Shown: positions 27,171 to 35,818 of the stretch, in pieces
How positions within the stretch are numbered: position 1 is the stretch's first letter
How the letters are laid out: each line of letters starts with the position of its first letter
Source: Candidatus Roslinia caecavium
GTDB lineage: Bacteria > Bacillota > Clostridia > Monoglobales > Monoglobaceae
Length of the DNA stretch: 64,000 nucleotides
Direction of reading: 5' to 3'
NCBI GenBank assembly: GCA_904419955.1
Contig: CAJFTO010000004.1
Coordinates: forward strand, 1 to 64,000
The notes under the pieces: model-generated
What the model was told of the DNA's origin: nothing
What the model saw: only the letters and a program-made list of their open reading frames with translations
The model's database searches: none
Translations under genes and position numbers: made by a program

Positions 27171-27818
27171 ATGAAAAAACTAACGAAACTAATAATTGCG
27201 GCGGCGCTTATCCTGACAATATTGCCTATAAGCTGTTTCGCGGCCGCGATTACCGACGCGGAATTGGCCGAGCTGTCGGCGTACGGGATCTTCAGCGGCG
27301 ACGAGGACGGATACAGACTGGGAGACTACGTGACGCGCGCGGAATTTTGCAAGATGGTCTGCATCGCGGCTTCACTGCCGGCAGTTGACTCGGGCGTCGA
27401 TTTTTCGGACGTAGACGCTTCGCACTGGGCGTATGAATACATAGCGGCGGCCGAGGCGTCGGGGCTGACAAACGGAGACGAGAACGGAAACTTTGACCCG
27501 GACGGAAATATAACGTACACCGACGGCGCAAAGATACTCCTTCAAGCGCTCGGCTATGAGCCGCTCGCCGATTCGATGGGAGGTTACCCGAGCGGCTACT
27601 ATTTTACGGCGAATCAGTACGGACTATCGGACGGTATGCTTTTCGATTCATATAATCCTATGAACCGCAAAGACGCGGCGCAGATGTTATATAACGCTCT
27701 CGACGTTCCGCTTATGGTAGAAGGCGATAACGCAAGCGGCGGAGCCATGGTTTTTTATATTGCGGACGGCGAAAGCGGACGCGAGAAGATAACGTTCAGG
27801 ATCAGGCTCGACGGTTAA
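27171..27818 (+). CDS. Secreted SLH protein
   Basis: 215 residues. A signal peptide (about 1-24, ILTILPISCFAAA) is followed by three SLH units filling residues 25-185: AELAELSAYGIFSGDEDGYR, VDFSDVDASHWAYEYIAAAE with GDENGNFDPDGNITY, and GLSDGMLFDSYNPMNRKDAAQ. Only about 30 residues follow (AMVFYIADGESGREKITFRI), so the protein is little more than a wall-anchoring module. Its promoter carries the same tandem element as the agrDB promoter, suggesting quorum control. AGGGAG precedes the ATG. Its terminator is nearly identical to the one after the SLH gene at 29788. Confidence 0.85.
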   Translation: MKKLTKLIIAAALILTILPISCFAAAITDAELAELSAYGIFSGDEDGYRLGDYVTRAEFCKMVCIAASLPAVDSGVDFSDVDASHWAYEYIAAAEASGLTNGDENGNFDPDGNITYTDGAKILLQALGYEPLADSMGGYPSGYYFTANQYGLSDGMLFDSYNPMNRKDAAQMLYNALDVPLMVEGDNASGGAMVFYIADGESGREKITFRIRLDG

Positions 27819-27914
27819 ATTTGTTTGAAAGAAACGAAAAGTTTGACTTTGCGTAGTTAAAAGTATTTTAGGGGTTGAGGATTTAGTAGAGTTTTTTCCA
27901 CGGATTTAGTTATT

Positions 27915-27953
27915 GGCGCCCGCGTTTTTACAGCGGGCGCCTAATTAATTTTA
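27915..27953 (+). terminator. Terminator after 27171 gene, duplicated element
   Basis: GGCGCCCGC (27915-27923) pairs with GCGGGCGCC (27933-27941) around the loop GTTTTTACA, followed by a T-rich tail. The loop and most of the stem recur at 31273-31299. Confidence 0.75.
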
Positions 27954-28156
27954 GTGTAAATAGTGATAAAGCAGTAAATAAAATAAATTTTTGAAAATAT
28001 TGTAGTTCAAAAGCGGATATTAATACAGTTTTTGTAGCAAAATGTTATTTTTGTTGAAAGCGATAAAGTTTTAAATATAATTATAATTTAAAAATATAAT
28101 TAATTATTTAACATAATATAATGATTTTAATTGTAATAAATTGAAAATAATAAATT

Positions 28157-28224
28157 ACCACTTAGGTATAATATTGACCAATTAGGAAAGTAGTATTGAC
28201 GTTAATGATTGTATATGCTATATT
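28157..28224 (+). promoter_or_regulatory. Agr-type tandem site and promoter, copy 2
   Basis: ACCACTTAGG (28157-28166) and ACCAATTAGG (28177-28186) have a 20-bp period. TTGACG (28196-28201) and TATATT (28219-28224) follow with 17-bp spacing, and the -10 box begins 32 bp after the second repeat. The transcript would begin near 28231. Confidence 0.65.
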
Positions 28225-28230
28225 AATGCC

Positions 28231-28578
28231 ATAAAATATAACATGAAAATTTTTGAGAAATATGTTTAATAAATTATATACTTTTGCGATATTAAAGCGA
28301 CGTCGCTAGTAAGTCGGGCGGGTCTTTTTAAAGCAAACGGATCGGAGCGTTAATAATCCGATATGCTCGGCAAGCGAGAATATAGCGATATGCGGCGTGC
28401 GTATGAGGCATAAATTTATGGCTATATATATGACTATTTGATAATTTTGTTAATAGAACGCCGATTTGGCAAGAGGATTTTTATAAAATGCGTATAAGGA
28501 GATGTTTCCAATGGGCTTATTGTCGTGGTAATACAGAAGAAAATATAAAAATTAAAACAAAATGAGGAAGTGATTTGG
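28231..28578 (+). other. Long untranslated leader of the AT-rich secreted pair
   Basis: About 350 nt lie between the predicted transcript start and the first sizeable gene. GC content rises locally (28300-28420) and short self-complementary parts occur (AGCGACGTCGCT near 28298, GCTCGGCAAGCGAG near 28365). No known riboswitch was recognised. A six-codon frame MGLLSW (28511-28531) has AAGGAG nine bases upstream; it may be chance. The leader could be a regulatory RNA or hold peptide signals. Confidence 0.3.
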
Positions 28579-29064
28579 ATGAAAAAATTTTTTTCTAGTA
28601 TTAGTCTAATTCTAGTGTTTATATTGACATTAATACCGGTAAATGCTGCGGATTATCCTGCATATTTGCATGATGGTATTGACGAATATTTTGAGGTACA
28701 GACGAGAGGGAATTATATACCAAGTTCATCGAATGTATTATATCTTCCAGGGCAAAGCGGTAGTTTTTCTTACTCATTTGCTAATAGAAATATACAATAT
28801 TCAGATTTTGTTATTTCTCCCCAAAATACAACAACGGGCATTAGAATGAGTTATAGGGCAACGTCTTCTACGCATACTGCGACTTTAAAAGTTATTAGAA
28901 AAGATACTGGAACTGTTATACACAGCGAAACAATAACTGCTTTGAATGGATTTACTCAAGAGTTTTATTTAAGTTTTACGTATTTAGAGCAAAATAGGGG
29001 CTATTATATTGAATTATCTAATCCTTCTATCAGTAATGCAAGCGGTATATGTACAGTTAATTAA
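28579..29064 (+). CDS. AT-rich secreted protein, paralog A
   Basis: 161 residues from the ATG at 28579 (GAGG eleven bases upstream; a GTG at 28570 is too close to it). A signal peptide is clear (MKKFFSSISLILVFILTLIPVNAAD). The mature part is a small beta-rich domain (VLYLPGQSGSFSYSFANR, TTTGIRMSYRATSSTHTATLKVIRKD, TQEFYLSFTYLEQNRGYYIELSNPS), similar in plan to the next gene product. No family is recognised; it resembles small exported beta-sandwich proteins. Base composition is far more AT-rich than the neighbours, suggesting recent transfer. It lies downstream of an agr-type promoter. Confidence 0.75.
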   Translation: MKKFFSSISLILVFILTLIPVNAADYPAYLHDGIDEYFEVQTRGNYIPSSSNVLYLPGQSGSFSYSFANRNIQYSDFVISPQNTTTGIRMSYRATSSTHTATLKVIRKDTGTVIHSETITALNGFTQEFYLSFTYLEQNRGYYIELSNPSISNASGICTVN

Positions 29065-29135
29065 AAATTATAAATAGACTTAATAGCCGTAGAGCTATAA
29101 AATAATAATTATATATTTTTGAAAGGAAAATAAAT

Positions 29136-29723
29136 ATGAAAAAAATAATCTCATTCTTTATTATTTTAGTTATAACCATTTCATCGGCAGTCTGTGTGCA
29201 AGCAGAGTCTAATAATGATAATGTTGAACCTAAAATATTATCTTTATCTAATGATATAGATATAATAAATAGATTTCCAACTGATATGGCAAATCAGATT
29301 ATTGAAAAAATAAATAGTGGAGAGAAGGTTTATTATGCCGAAGGTACTACCACTCCTGACTATTTGTTTAATAATACAAGATCGGTTCCAACAAGTATTT
29401 GGACTTTACCCGGTGGAAGTGTTGTATTTGATTTTGATATGCAATACGGGAACACATATTATTCTCCGTGGTTATTTCGCGCAACTTCATCTTGTACAAT
29501 GAGAATTAATCGTACATGTACATATGGAAATGATACTTGCCAAATTAATTTAAAAGTCATGGATAAAACAACAAATAGAGCTATTTTTGATAATGATTTG
29601 TATGTTTATCTTAATGGAACGGTATTATCTATACCGTTAACGCAATCACATGATTATTATTTAGTTGTAACTCCTTTAACACAAGGAAGTTCACATGTAA
29701 GCTTTCTTGTTAATGGACAGTAA
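29136..29723 (+). CDS. AT-rich secreted protein, paralog B
   Basis: 195 residues. Signal peptide about 1-24 (FIILVITISSAVCVQAES). After a 55-residue spacer (IINRFPTDMANQIIEKINSG) comes a beta-rich domain parallel to paralog A: IWTLPGGSVVFDFDMQYG, WLFRATSSCTMRI, LKVMDKTTNRAIFDNDLYVYL, LTQSHDYYLVVTPL. Two extra Cys pairs might form disulphides. GAAAGG lies upstream of the ATG and 71 bp separate it from paralog A, so both are probably on one transcript. The function is unknown. Confidence 0.75.
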   Translation: MKKIISFFIILVITISSAVCVQAESNNDNVEPKILSLSNDIDIINRFPTDMANQIIEKINSGEKVYYAEGTTTPDYLFNNTRSVPTSIWTLPGGSVVFDFDMQYGNTYYSPWLFRATSSCTMRINRTCTYGNDTCQINLKVMDKTTNRAIFDNDLYVYLNGTVLSIPLTQSHDYYLVVTPLTQGSSHVSFLVNGQ

Positions 29724-29787
29724 TTAAATAATGGTATATAATATTTGTAATTAGCATTTAAAGTTAGTTTAGAAGGAGACGACGATC

Positions 29788-31155
29788 ATGAAACCAAAAT
29801 ATATTTCTGTTATGCTGATCTTCGCTATAGTCGCGGCGTTCGTTTCCGGAAGCGTTTACGCAAACGGCGCCGATCCTCGGCAGACGTATTATGACTTTTC
29901 ACAGCCGCCGACAGGGGCTGAAGCGGAGCGGGCGGTCACGAGAGCGGAATTTAGCGGTTATCTGACGGCCGCTTTGGCGGAAAAGGGAATATTGGCGAAA
30001 AACGGCGGAGAACCGGCGTTTAACGACGTGGCCGAGGATAGCAATCATTACCAAGACATAGCCGCGCTCAAAGAATTGTCAATAGTAACCGGCGACGGCG
30101 ACGGGAATTTTAGGCCGGACGATAATATAACCTACATAGAGGTCGCCGCGATGATAAGCCGGCTTATGGCGACCGACGATATGATAGCCGAAAGATACGG
30201 CGCGGGCTGGCCGGACGGACCTCTGTATTTCTCCTGGGAGATGGGATTGTTTAACGGAGCGGCGGCCGCGGTCGAGCACGACGTGACTTTAAAGGACGCT
30301 TATACCATGCTGAATAATTTAGACAATTTCTTTAACACCTATGATTTGATGGAAAGGCTGGGCTGCGACACATATAACGGCGAGGTATATATCGATTATT
30401 ATCCCAAGGAATGGCAGGGGGTCGCCGAAAAGCCGGCCGTGTCGGTCAACGGGTATTCAAACGGATATTTTAAGATCTTACCGTCTAAGCTGCTGTATTC
30501 GTACGACAATCAGGAATGGCATACGGCCTACGAGGATATAGACGGCGAGCGCGTATTCTACGATCTTCCGGAGGATATCGAAGGAGTCAGATACGCCTGG
30601 GAGTACGGCGCGTTTGTAAATTCGCCGTTCAGCGTAGGCGGTAACAGCTATTCCTACGACTATAAGACTTGGCATGAGGGCGAACCGCAGGAGAGCGCGC
30701 CGGTAAGCGGGTCGGAAAGCGCGGTCGCTATAGAAGAGGATTCGTTTATTATGGGCATAGAGAAAGAAGCGATAATATCCGAGCCGAACTCGGGATTATA
30801 TTTCTATTGGAGCCCGTATGAGGAGACCTCATATCTGTCGGCAAGATATAACGAAACGCTGTGGAAGTATAAATACAGCGTAGTCTGGGTGTCGAACGAC
30901 TGCAAGAGATGGATAGGCGTCAGGATCCCGGATAGTATAATGTATTTTGTCGGAGCGGGTCTTAATCTAAAAGCCGAAGCCCTGCAGATCGACGGCGCGG
31001 TTCCGTTTACCGACGAGGAGAGGGCGTATATTCAAAGCGAAGCGGAGACCGCCGAAAGCTTAGGGCTTGGATACGACGTTCCGGAATATAAAACAGAAAC
31101 GTATATGCTGTATTTTGACGATCTGCTCGAGACGCTCGACGATCTATACGTTTAG
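29788..31155 (+). CDS. Secreted protein with N-terminal SLH units
   Basis: 455 residues. Signal peptide about 1-26 (IFAIVAAFVSGSVYANG). Three SLH-like units occupy about 45-190 (AVTRAEFSGYLTAALAEKGI, FNDVAEDSNHYQDIAALKEL, GDGDGNFRPDDNITYIEVAA, LTNSF-free third unit VTLKDAYTMLNNLDNFF). Residues about 200-455 form a unique domain rich in Tyr and Trp with repeated short segments (ILPSKLLYSYDNQEWHTAYED, SYSYDYKTWHEGEP, YKYSVVWVSNDCKRWIGVRI), perhaps carbohydrate-binding or propeller-like. Base composition returns to the genome norm immediately after the AT-rich genes. A duplicated terminator follows. Confidence 0.8.
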   Translation: MKPKYISVMLIFAIVAAFVSGSVYANGADPRQTYYDFSQPPTGAEAERAVTRAEFSGYLTAALAEKGILAKNGGEPAFNDVAEDSNHYQDIAALKELSIVTGDGDGNFRPDDNITYIEVAAMISRLMATDDMIAERYGAGWPDGPLYFSWEMGLFNGAAAAVEHDVTLKDAYTMLNNLDNFFNTYDLMERLGCDTYNGEVYIDYYPKEWQGVAEKPAVSVNGYSNGYFKILPSKLLYSYDNQEWHTAYEDIDGERVFYDLPEDIEGVRYAWEYGAFVNSPFSVGGNSYSYDYKTWHEGEPQESAPVSGSESAVAIEEDSFIMGIEKEAIISEPNSGLYFYWSPYEETSYLSARYNETLWKYKYSVVWVSNDCKRWIGVRIPDSIMYFVGAGLNLKAEALQIDGAVPFTDEERAYIQSEAETAESLGLGYDVPEYKTETYMLYFDDLLETLDDLYV

Positions 31156-31272
31156 GTTGACGTTAAAGAAAAACGAACGTAGTATGAGGAAAGTTTTTGT
31201 AGATTGGATCAAGAGGGATAGTCGACCTGTTTAAATAGAAAAAAATAATATAATATTTGGTAAGTTATCTTT

Positions 31273-31312
31273 GGCGTCCGCGTTTTTACAGCGGGCGCCG
31301 AATTGATTTTAC
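31273..31312 (+). terminator. Terminator after 29788 gene, duplicated element
   Basis: GGCGTCCGC (31273-31281) pairs with GCGGGCGCC (31291-31299); the loop GTTTTTACA is identical to that at 27924-27932. A T-rich tail follows. Confidence 0.7.
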
Positions 31313-31440
31313 GGTCGTGATTTTTAACATAAAGTTAATTTTTAAAGGATAGTCTTTTAATTTTTATTAACTTGTTGTATTATTAAATAAGATACTGCTG
31401 ATCAGACTAAGACTAAATTTGAGATATCCAGGAGGCAAAT

Positions 31441-31968
31441 GTGAATAAAACGGCTGATTTATCAAAAGATAACTTAAAAAATGGGTTTTTGAAAAAATTG
31501 AAAATTTTATCGACGGATCCGCAATATAAAAAAATCAAAATAACGGCGATTATTACCGCCGTCATAATAATTATAGCGGCCTCGCTCTGTTGGGCGAATT
31601 TATATCAAATGATCGTTCCGTACGATAGCTCGGCTATAACGTTTGAAGTAGAAGACGGAGTGTTGTACGCAAATTTTAGCGGCGGAGTAATCTCAAAATC
31701 TGCGTCGACCGGAGTATTGAATTTCGGCGAGAGCAGAAACGAGAAAAACGTTGCGATAATTTGCTATTATCAAACTCCTTGGACGAGATATATCGCGCCG
31801 CTCTACAGCGACGACGCGGGCGGCGATAGTAATAGTACATATACCATATCGTTGGGAAAAGAATATCAAATAGACGAGGTATATTATGGGAAGTTTTCCG
31901 ACTCCGAAGTTTCTGAGAATTTAGAAGCCGCGATAAACAAGACAGAGAGAGTCTGGGCGGAAGGATAA
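31441..31968 (+). CDS. Single-pass membrane protein of unknown function
   Basis: 175 residues starting with GTG, AGGAGG five bases upstream. A charged cytoplasmic N-terminus (about 1-35) leads into one strong membrane helix (about 36-57, ITAIITAVIIIIAASLCWANL), and the rest is an exported beta-rich domain (ITFEVEDGVLYANFSGG, IICYYQTPWTRYIAPLYSDD). No family is recognised. It stands alone on the plus strand between the SLH cluster and the convergent lipoprotein genes. A hairpin at about 32058-32109 (TCCGG..ATGATTTAC with GTAAATCATCCGGA) probably terminates it. Confidence 0.75.
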   Translation: MNKTADLSKDNLKNGFLKKLKILSTDPQYKKIKITAIITAVIIIIAASLCWANLYQMIVPYDSSAITFEVEDGVLYANFSGGVISKSASTGVLNFGESRNEKNVAIICYYQTPWTRYIAPLYSDDAGGDSNSTYTISLGKEYQIDEVYYGKFSDSEVSENLEAAINKTERVWAEG

Positions 31969-32057
31969 GCGGGTCGATTAGTTAAGTATTAGCGGAAATG
32001 GATTATATCGGCGAGACTGATCAGAGCATCCAATTCATTTAGAATATAATAAAATAA

Positions 32058-32117
32058 TCCGGTATGATTTACATAATTTCCGTCAAATCGGCGGGTAAAT
32101 CATCCGGAATATTTTTA
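32058..32117 (+). terminator. Probable terminator after 31441 gene
   Basis: TCCGGTATGATTTAC pairs with GTAAATCATCCGGA (one bulge) around a loop of about 22 nt and is followed by ATATTTTTATAT. Confidence 0.5.
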
Positions 32118-32146
32118 TATAAGTATTTTGAATAAAACCGCTATTT

Positions 32147-32839
32147 CTATCCGGCGCGTTCGACCATGCCGTACCACATGCCGACGTCTATCCTGTCCAC
32201 GTATTCTCCGGTATCGTCGAATATGAACTGCAGAATGTAGAGCGTGGACTTATCCTCCGGCGTATTCGCTTCGCCGAGCTGCGAACCTAAGTATTCTCCC
32301 TTTCGGCTGTCGGGCGACTCGAGAGTAAAATATCTCATCGCCGAGGTTTCGCGTTTGAGGCTGTCCGGTTCGAGGATCTCCTGATCTTCGTATTCCGCCT
32401 CGAGCTCGATCTCGTCGACGTCCCCGCCGTACGCGAGTTTAAGATCCACTACAAGCGAGTTCGGAACTACTCCGCGCGAAGTCGCGTAGACCTTACCCAT
32501 GTCGGCCGACAGGCTGAACTTACACGCGCAGTCCGAGCTGTCGTATTTAACGCTTATCCCGTCGTATTGGACGATCGAGTTTTCTTCGCTGATCGGAGCG
32601 CCGGTCACCTCCTCGATCTCGGAGCGCGGCTGGCCGAGGCTTATCGTATCCTCCGTATCCAGCCTTATAAAGCTTATATCGTCTTTGGAATATTCGTCCT
32701 CGTCCGCGTTAAGTACTTTTCTAACGTTTACCCCTTCGAGGGTGGTTCCTTCGGTCAGCGGTTCGTTACAGCCCGACAGAGTTAGAATAGAAGCGGTTAT
32801 TAAAATAAACGTAAGTAATACTTTGAGGTTTTTTCTCAT
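32147..32839 (-). CDS. Lipoprotein, paralog of the 33037 gene
   Basis: 230 residues. The signal peptide ends in a lipobox (ITASILTLSGCNE, Cys24), so the protein should be lipid-anchored outside the membrane. The mature domain contains IRLDTEDTISLGQPRSEIEEVTGAP, VQYDGISVKYDSS and YATSRGVVPNSLVVDLKLAYG, which align block for block with the neighbouring lipoprotein. The arrangement resembles small beta-lactamase-inhibitor-like or BamE-like folds (an S-L-G-x-x-R/S-x-E-I-E-x-x-x-G-A-P motif), but that is only a resemblance. Function unknown. Confidence 0.8.
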   Translation of the reverse strand: MRKNLKVLLTFILITASILTLSGCNEPLTEGTTLEGVNVRKVLNADEDEYSKDDISFIRLDTEDTISLGQPRSEIEEVTGAPISEENSIVQYDGISVKYDSSDCACKFSLSADMGKVYATSRGVVPNSLVVDLKLAYGGDVDEIELEAEYEDQEILEPDSLKRETSAMRYFTLESPDSRKGEYLGSQLGEANTPEDKSTLYILQFIFDDTGEYVDRIDVGMWYGMVERAG

Positions 32840-32948
32840 TTCTATATATTCTCCTTAGAACTTTTGCGGCGGTAGTCGCCGCAATGTCGTATTTATAAAT
32901 TATATATGTATGCGCGTTTAACAGGCGCTTGCCGGATCGGCGGTAAAT

Positions 32949-32970
32949 GAAAAACGGCGCTTGTCGCCGA
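32949..32970 (-). terminator. Terminator after 33037 lipoprotein gene
   Basis: On the minus strand CGGCG (32969-32965) pairs with CGCCG (32959-32955), followed by TTTTT. A second hairpin of GC-rich type lies just upstream (about 32997-33018). Confidence 0.65.
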
Positions 32971-33036
32971 AACCGTATAGCCGTATATGTTTACGGAGCG
33001 GCTAAGACCGCTCCGTTGGTTAAATTCAATTTGAGA

Positions 33037-33834
33037 TTACACTCTTTCTCTTATGCTCACGCCTATAACTGTATTTGTTTCGGAATCAAGCATGAATTCC
33101 TGGCTGTACAGCTCCGTCGTAGCGTCGCCGGGTTCCGTGCCGATATAAGTGAAGTTGTCGCCGTCTCTCTGGAATATTCTCGAGGTCAGCGTCGTGGTAG
33201 TCGTCTCGGACAGATCGGTTCCCGTCTCGTCGCCGTAAGCCTTTTTAAAGTCGTCGATACTCGTGCCCAGACCTACGCCTCTCGAGGTGACGAAACGCTG
33301 GGCGTTCATACCCTCAGTTATCTGTCCGGTAGCTATAGCTATCGTGCAGGCGACGTCGTCTCTATATTGTACGCCTATGCCGTCGTAGAAACTGCTGTCA
33401 ACCTGGTTGCTGACCGGCGCGCCTATTATGGCCTCGATATCCGCGCGGCTCATGCCGATAGTTATAAATCCGCCGGTCTGGGTATCGACAAATCCTAAAT
33501 CGTCAGTATCGTATTCCTTCTGAGCGTCCTCGTCCAGATCCTGAAGCGCGACGCTCACTCCGCCGTTTTCGTTCTGGGTTATATTGTCGCCTTCGGCTTT
33601 AAACTCGTCCTTGACCTCTACATGCGTCTGGACCTGCGAGTCGTCTACCCCGCCGACCGTCGCCGTACTCTCGGATGCCGGAGCCTGAGTCGCGGTATCC
33701 GCGGCGCTCGAGCCGGAATCCACCGCGCCCGTCGGATTGGTAGCGCTTTTGTTTCCGCAAGCCGTAAAAACGCTGGCCGCGAGAGTCGCGCTCGCTATAA
33801 CGCAGACTATCTTCTTTATCTTCTTTTTTTCCAT
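33037..33834 (-). CDS. Lipoprotein, paralog of the 32147 gene
   Basis: 265 residues. Lipobox at LAASVFTACGN (Cys26), then a Ser/Thr/Ala-rich linker (about 27-80). The folded domain includes LGFVDTQTGGFITIGMSRADIEAIIGAP, YDGIGVQYRDDVACTIAI, FVTSRGVGLGTSIDDFKKAYG and TYIGTEPGDATTELYSQEFM. The repeat of IGMSRADIEAIIGAP against LGQPRSEIEEVTGAP in the neighbour shows duplication. It is monocistronic with its own terminator. Function unknown. Confidence 0.8.
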   Translation of the reverse strand: MEKKKIKKIVCVIASATLAASVFTACGNKSATNPTGAVDSGSSAADTATQAPASESTATVGGVDDSQVQTHVEVKDEFKAEGDNITQNENGGVSVALQDLDEDAQKEYDTDDLGFVDTQTGGFITIGMSRADIEAIIGAPVSNQVDSSFYDGIGVQYRDDVACTIAIATGQITEGMNAQRFVTSRGVGLGTSIDDFKKAYGDETGTDLSETTTTTLTSRIFQRDGDNFTYIGTEPGDATTELYSQEFMLDSETNTVIGVSIRERV

Positions 33835-33909
33835 ATCTATCTCCTCTTTTCAATCATTTTTTTAAGCGCCCGCGCGCTAAATATAACGCTTATGCGCCAA
33901 GTATGATAA

Positions 33910-35781
33910 TTAATTTTTCTCATTCTTTAAATATACCATCAATACGGCTATATCCGCAGGATTGACCCCGGATATTCTCGAGGCCTGTCCAAGAGACTTC
34001 GGACGTATTTTATCCAGCTTCTGCCGCGCCTCTATCCTGAGTCCGTCGATCGAGGAATAGTCTATGCCGTCCGGCAGTTTCTTCGATTCCAGCCGTTTAA
34101 ACTGCTCCGCCTGTCGTATCTGACGGTTTATATATCCCTCGTACTTTATGCTTATCTCCACCTGCTCGCAAACGTCGTCCGGTAGTTCGGGTCGCTTGGG
34201 ATCCAGACGGCGCATCCCCTCGTAGGTTACCTGCGGCCGCTTTAGAAGATCGCTCGCTTTGACTCCGGTACTTAGCGTCGCGCTGCCCACGCTCTCCAAA
34301 TACTTCGTCGCTTCCTCCGACGGCGGAATGGTCAGTTTCTCAAGCCGATGGATTTCCTCTTCGATCATTCTTTTCTTGACCAGGAATTTACAGTACCTGT
34401 CCGACGAGATAAGACCTATCTCGTATCCGTACGGCGTGAGTCTGAGGTCGGCGTTGTCCTGCCTCAAAAGCAGGCGGTACTCGCTCCTCGAAGTCATCAT
34501 CCTGTACGGCTCGTTCGTGCCCTTGGTTATAAGGTCGTCGATCAAAGAACCTATATACGCCTCCGAGCGGTCGAGAATAAACTCGCTCTCGCCGCGTATC
34601 TTTCTCGCGGCGTTTATGCCGGCTATAAGCCCCTGAGCCGCCGCCTCCTCATAGCCGGAGGTGCCGTTGAACTGTCCCGCTCCGTACAGCCCGCTTATCT
34701 TCTTAAACTCTAAAGTAGGGTAGAGCTGAAGCGGGTCGGCGCAGTCGTACTCGATCGCGTACGCGTTTCGCATTATCTTGGCGTTTTCAAAGCCGGGCAG
34801 AGAATGTACCATTTGAATCTGTATATCCTCCGGCATACTGCTCGAAAACCCCTGCAAATACACTTCTTCGGTGTTAAGCCCCATAGGCTCGACGAAGAGC
34901 TGATGCCGCTCCTTGTCCTTAAACCTCACTATCTTGTCCTCTATAGACGGGCAGTATCTGGGACCTATTCCTGTTATATCCCCTCCGAACAGCGGCGAAC
35001 GGTCTAAGTTGTCGAGTATGATCTTATGCGTAGTTTGATTGGTATAGGTTATATGACAGCTTACCCGGTTAAAAAGTTCCGTATCCGTCTTAAAAGAAAA
35101 CGGAGTTATTTTATCGTCGCCCGGCTGTTCTTCGAGAACCGAATAATCTATGCTCCGGCTGTTTATCCTCGGCGGAGTTCCCGTCTTGAACCGTCTGAGC
35201 TCCACGCCTATCGCCTCTAAGTTTTTAGAAAGCTCGGTCGCCGGGAACACCCCGTCCGGACCGCTCTCCTGAGAGAATTCGCCGATTATTATCCTTGATT
35301 TTAAGTAGGTTCCGGTACAGATTATCGCCGCCTTACAGGTATAGACCGCTCCGGTTCGAGCGGAGACCGACTTTACCGCGCCGTCCTCGCCGAGCTCTAC
35401 GCTCACTATCTCCGCCTGTCTCACGTCGAGATTCGGCTCCAGTTCCAAACGGTGTTTCATCTCGGTCTGATAGCTGCGTCTGTCTATCTGAGCGCGCAGA
35501 GAATGGACGGCCGGACCCTTTCCCCTGTTGAGCATCCTCGACTGTATAAACGTAGCGTCAGCCACTTTGCCCATTTCGCCGCCGAGCGCGTCTATCTCGC
35601 GCACAAGATGACCCTTCGCCGTGCCGCCTATGCTGGGGTTGCACGGGAGATTGGCGATCGCGTCCAGGCTGATCGAGAATATGCAGGTCTTAAGCCCGAG
35701 CCTCGCCGCGGCCAAAGCGGCTTCGCAGCCGGCGTGACCGCCGCCCACCACCGCGACGTCGTAATTATCTGCAACAAACAA
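33910..35781 (-). CDS. mnmG: tRNA uridine-5-carboxymethylaminomethyl modification enzyme MnmG
   Basis: 623 residues from a TTG at 35781; the upstream in-frame TTG at 35790 touches the AGGAG ribosome site, so the later codon is preferred. The FAD motif is [21 protein letters not shown]. Diagnostic MnmG blocks include [51 protein letters not shown] and [21 protein letters not shown]. With MnmE it installs the cmnm5 group at the tRNA wobble uridine. It lies 37 bp after fhs on the same strand, so both draw on one-carbon folate chemistry and are probably co-transcribed. Confidence 0.95.
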   Translation of the reverse strand: MFVADNYDVAVVGGGHAGCEAALAAARLGLKTCIFSISLDAIANLPCNPSIGGTAKGHLVREIDALGGEMGKVADATFIQSRMLNRGKGPAVHSLRAQIDRRSYQTEMKHRLELEPNLDVRQAEIVSVELGEDGAVKSVSARTGAVYTCKAAIICTGTYLKSRIIIGEFSQESGPDGVFPATELSKNLEAIGVELRRFKTGTPPRINSRSIDYSVLEEQPGDDKITPFSFKTDTELFNRVSCHITYTNQTTHKIILDNLDRSPLFGGDITGIGPRYCPSIEDKIVRFKDKERHQLFVEPMGLNTEEVYLQGFSSSMPEDIQIQMVHSLPGFENAKIMRNAYAIEYDCADPLQLYPTLEFKKISGLYGAGQFNGTSGYEEAAAQGLIAGINAARKIRGESEFILDRSEAYIGSLIDDLITKGTNEPYRMMTSRSEYRLLLRQDNADLRLTPYGYEIGLISSDRYCKFLVKKRMIEEEIHRLEKLTIPPSEEATKYLESVGSATLSTGVKASDLLKRPQVTYEGMRRLDPKRPELPDDVCEQVEISIKYEGYINRQIRQAEQFKRLESKKLPDGIDYSSIDGLRIEARQKLDKIRPKSLGQASRISGVNPADIAVLMVYLKNEKN

Positions 35782-35818
35782 AATTTTCAACTCCTATTTT
35801 CAGTTAATTTAATAAATT

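Noticed and set aside
28231-28578. Possible cyclic-di-GMP or other known riboswitch in the long leader
   Set aside because: Conserved words of the common classes were not found, so it is reported only as an unassigned leader.
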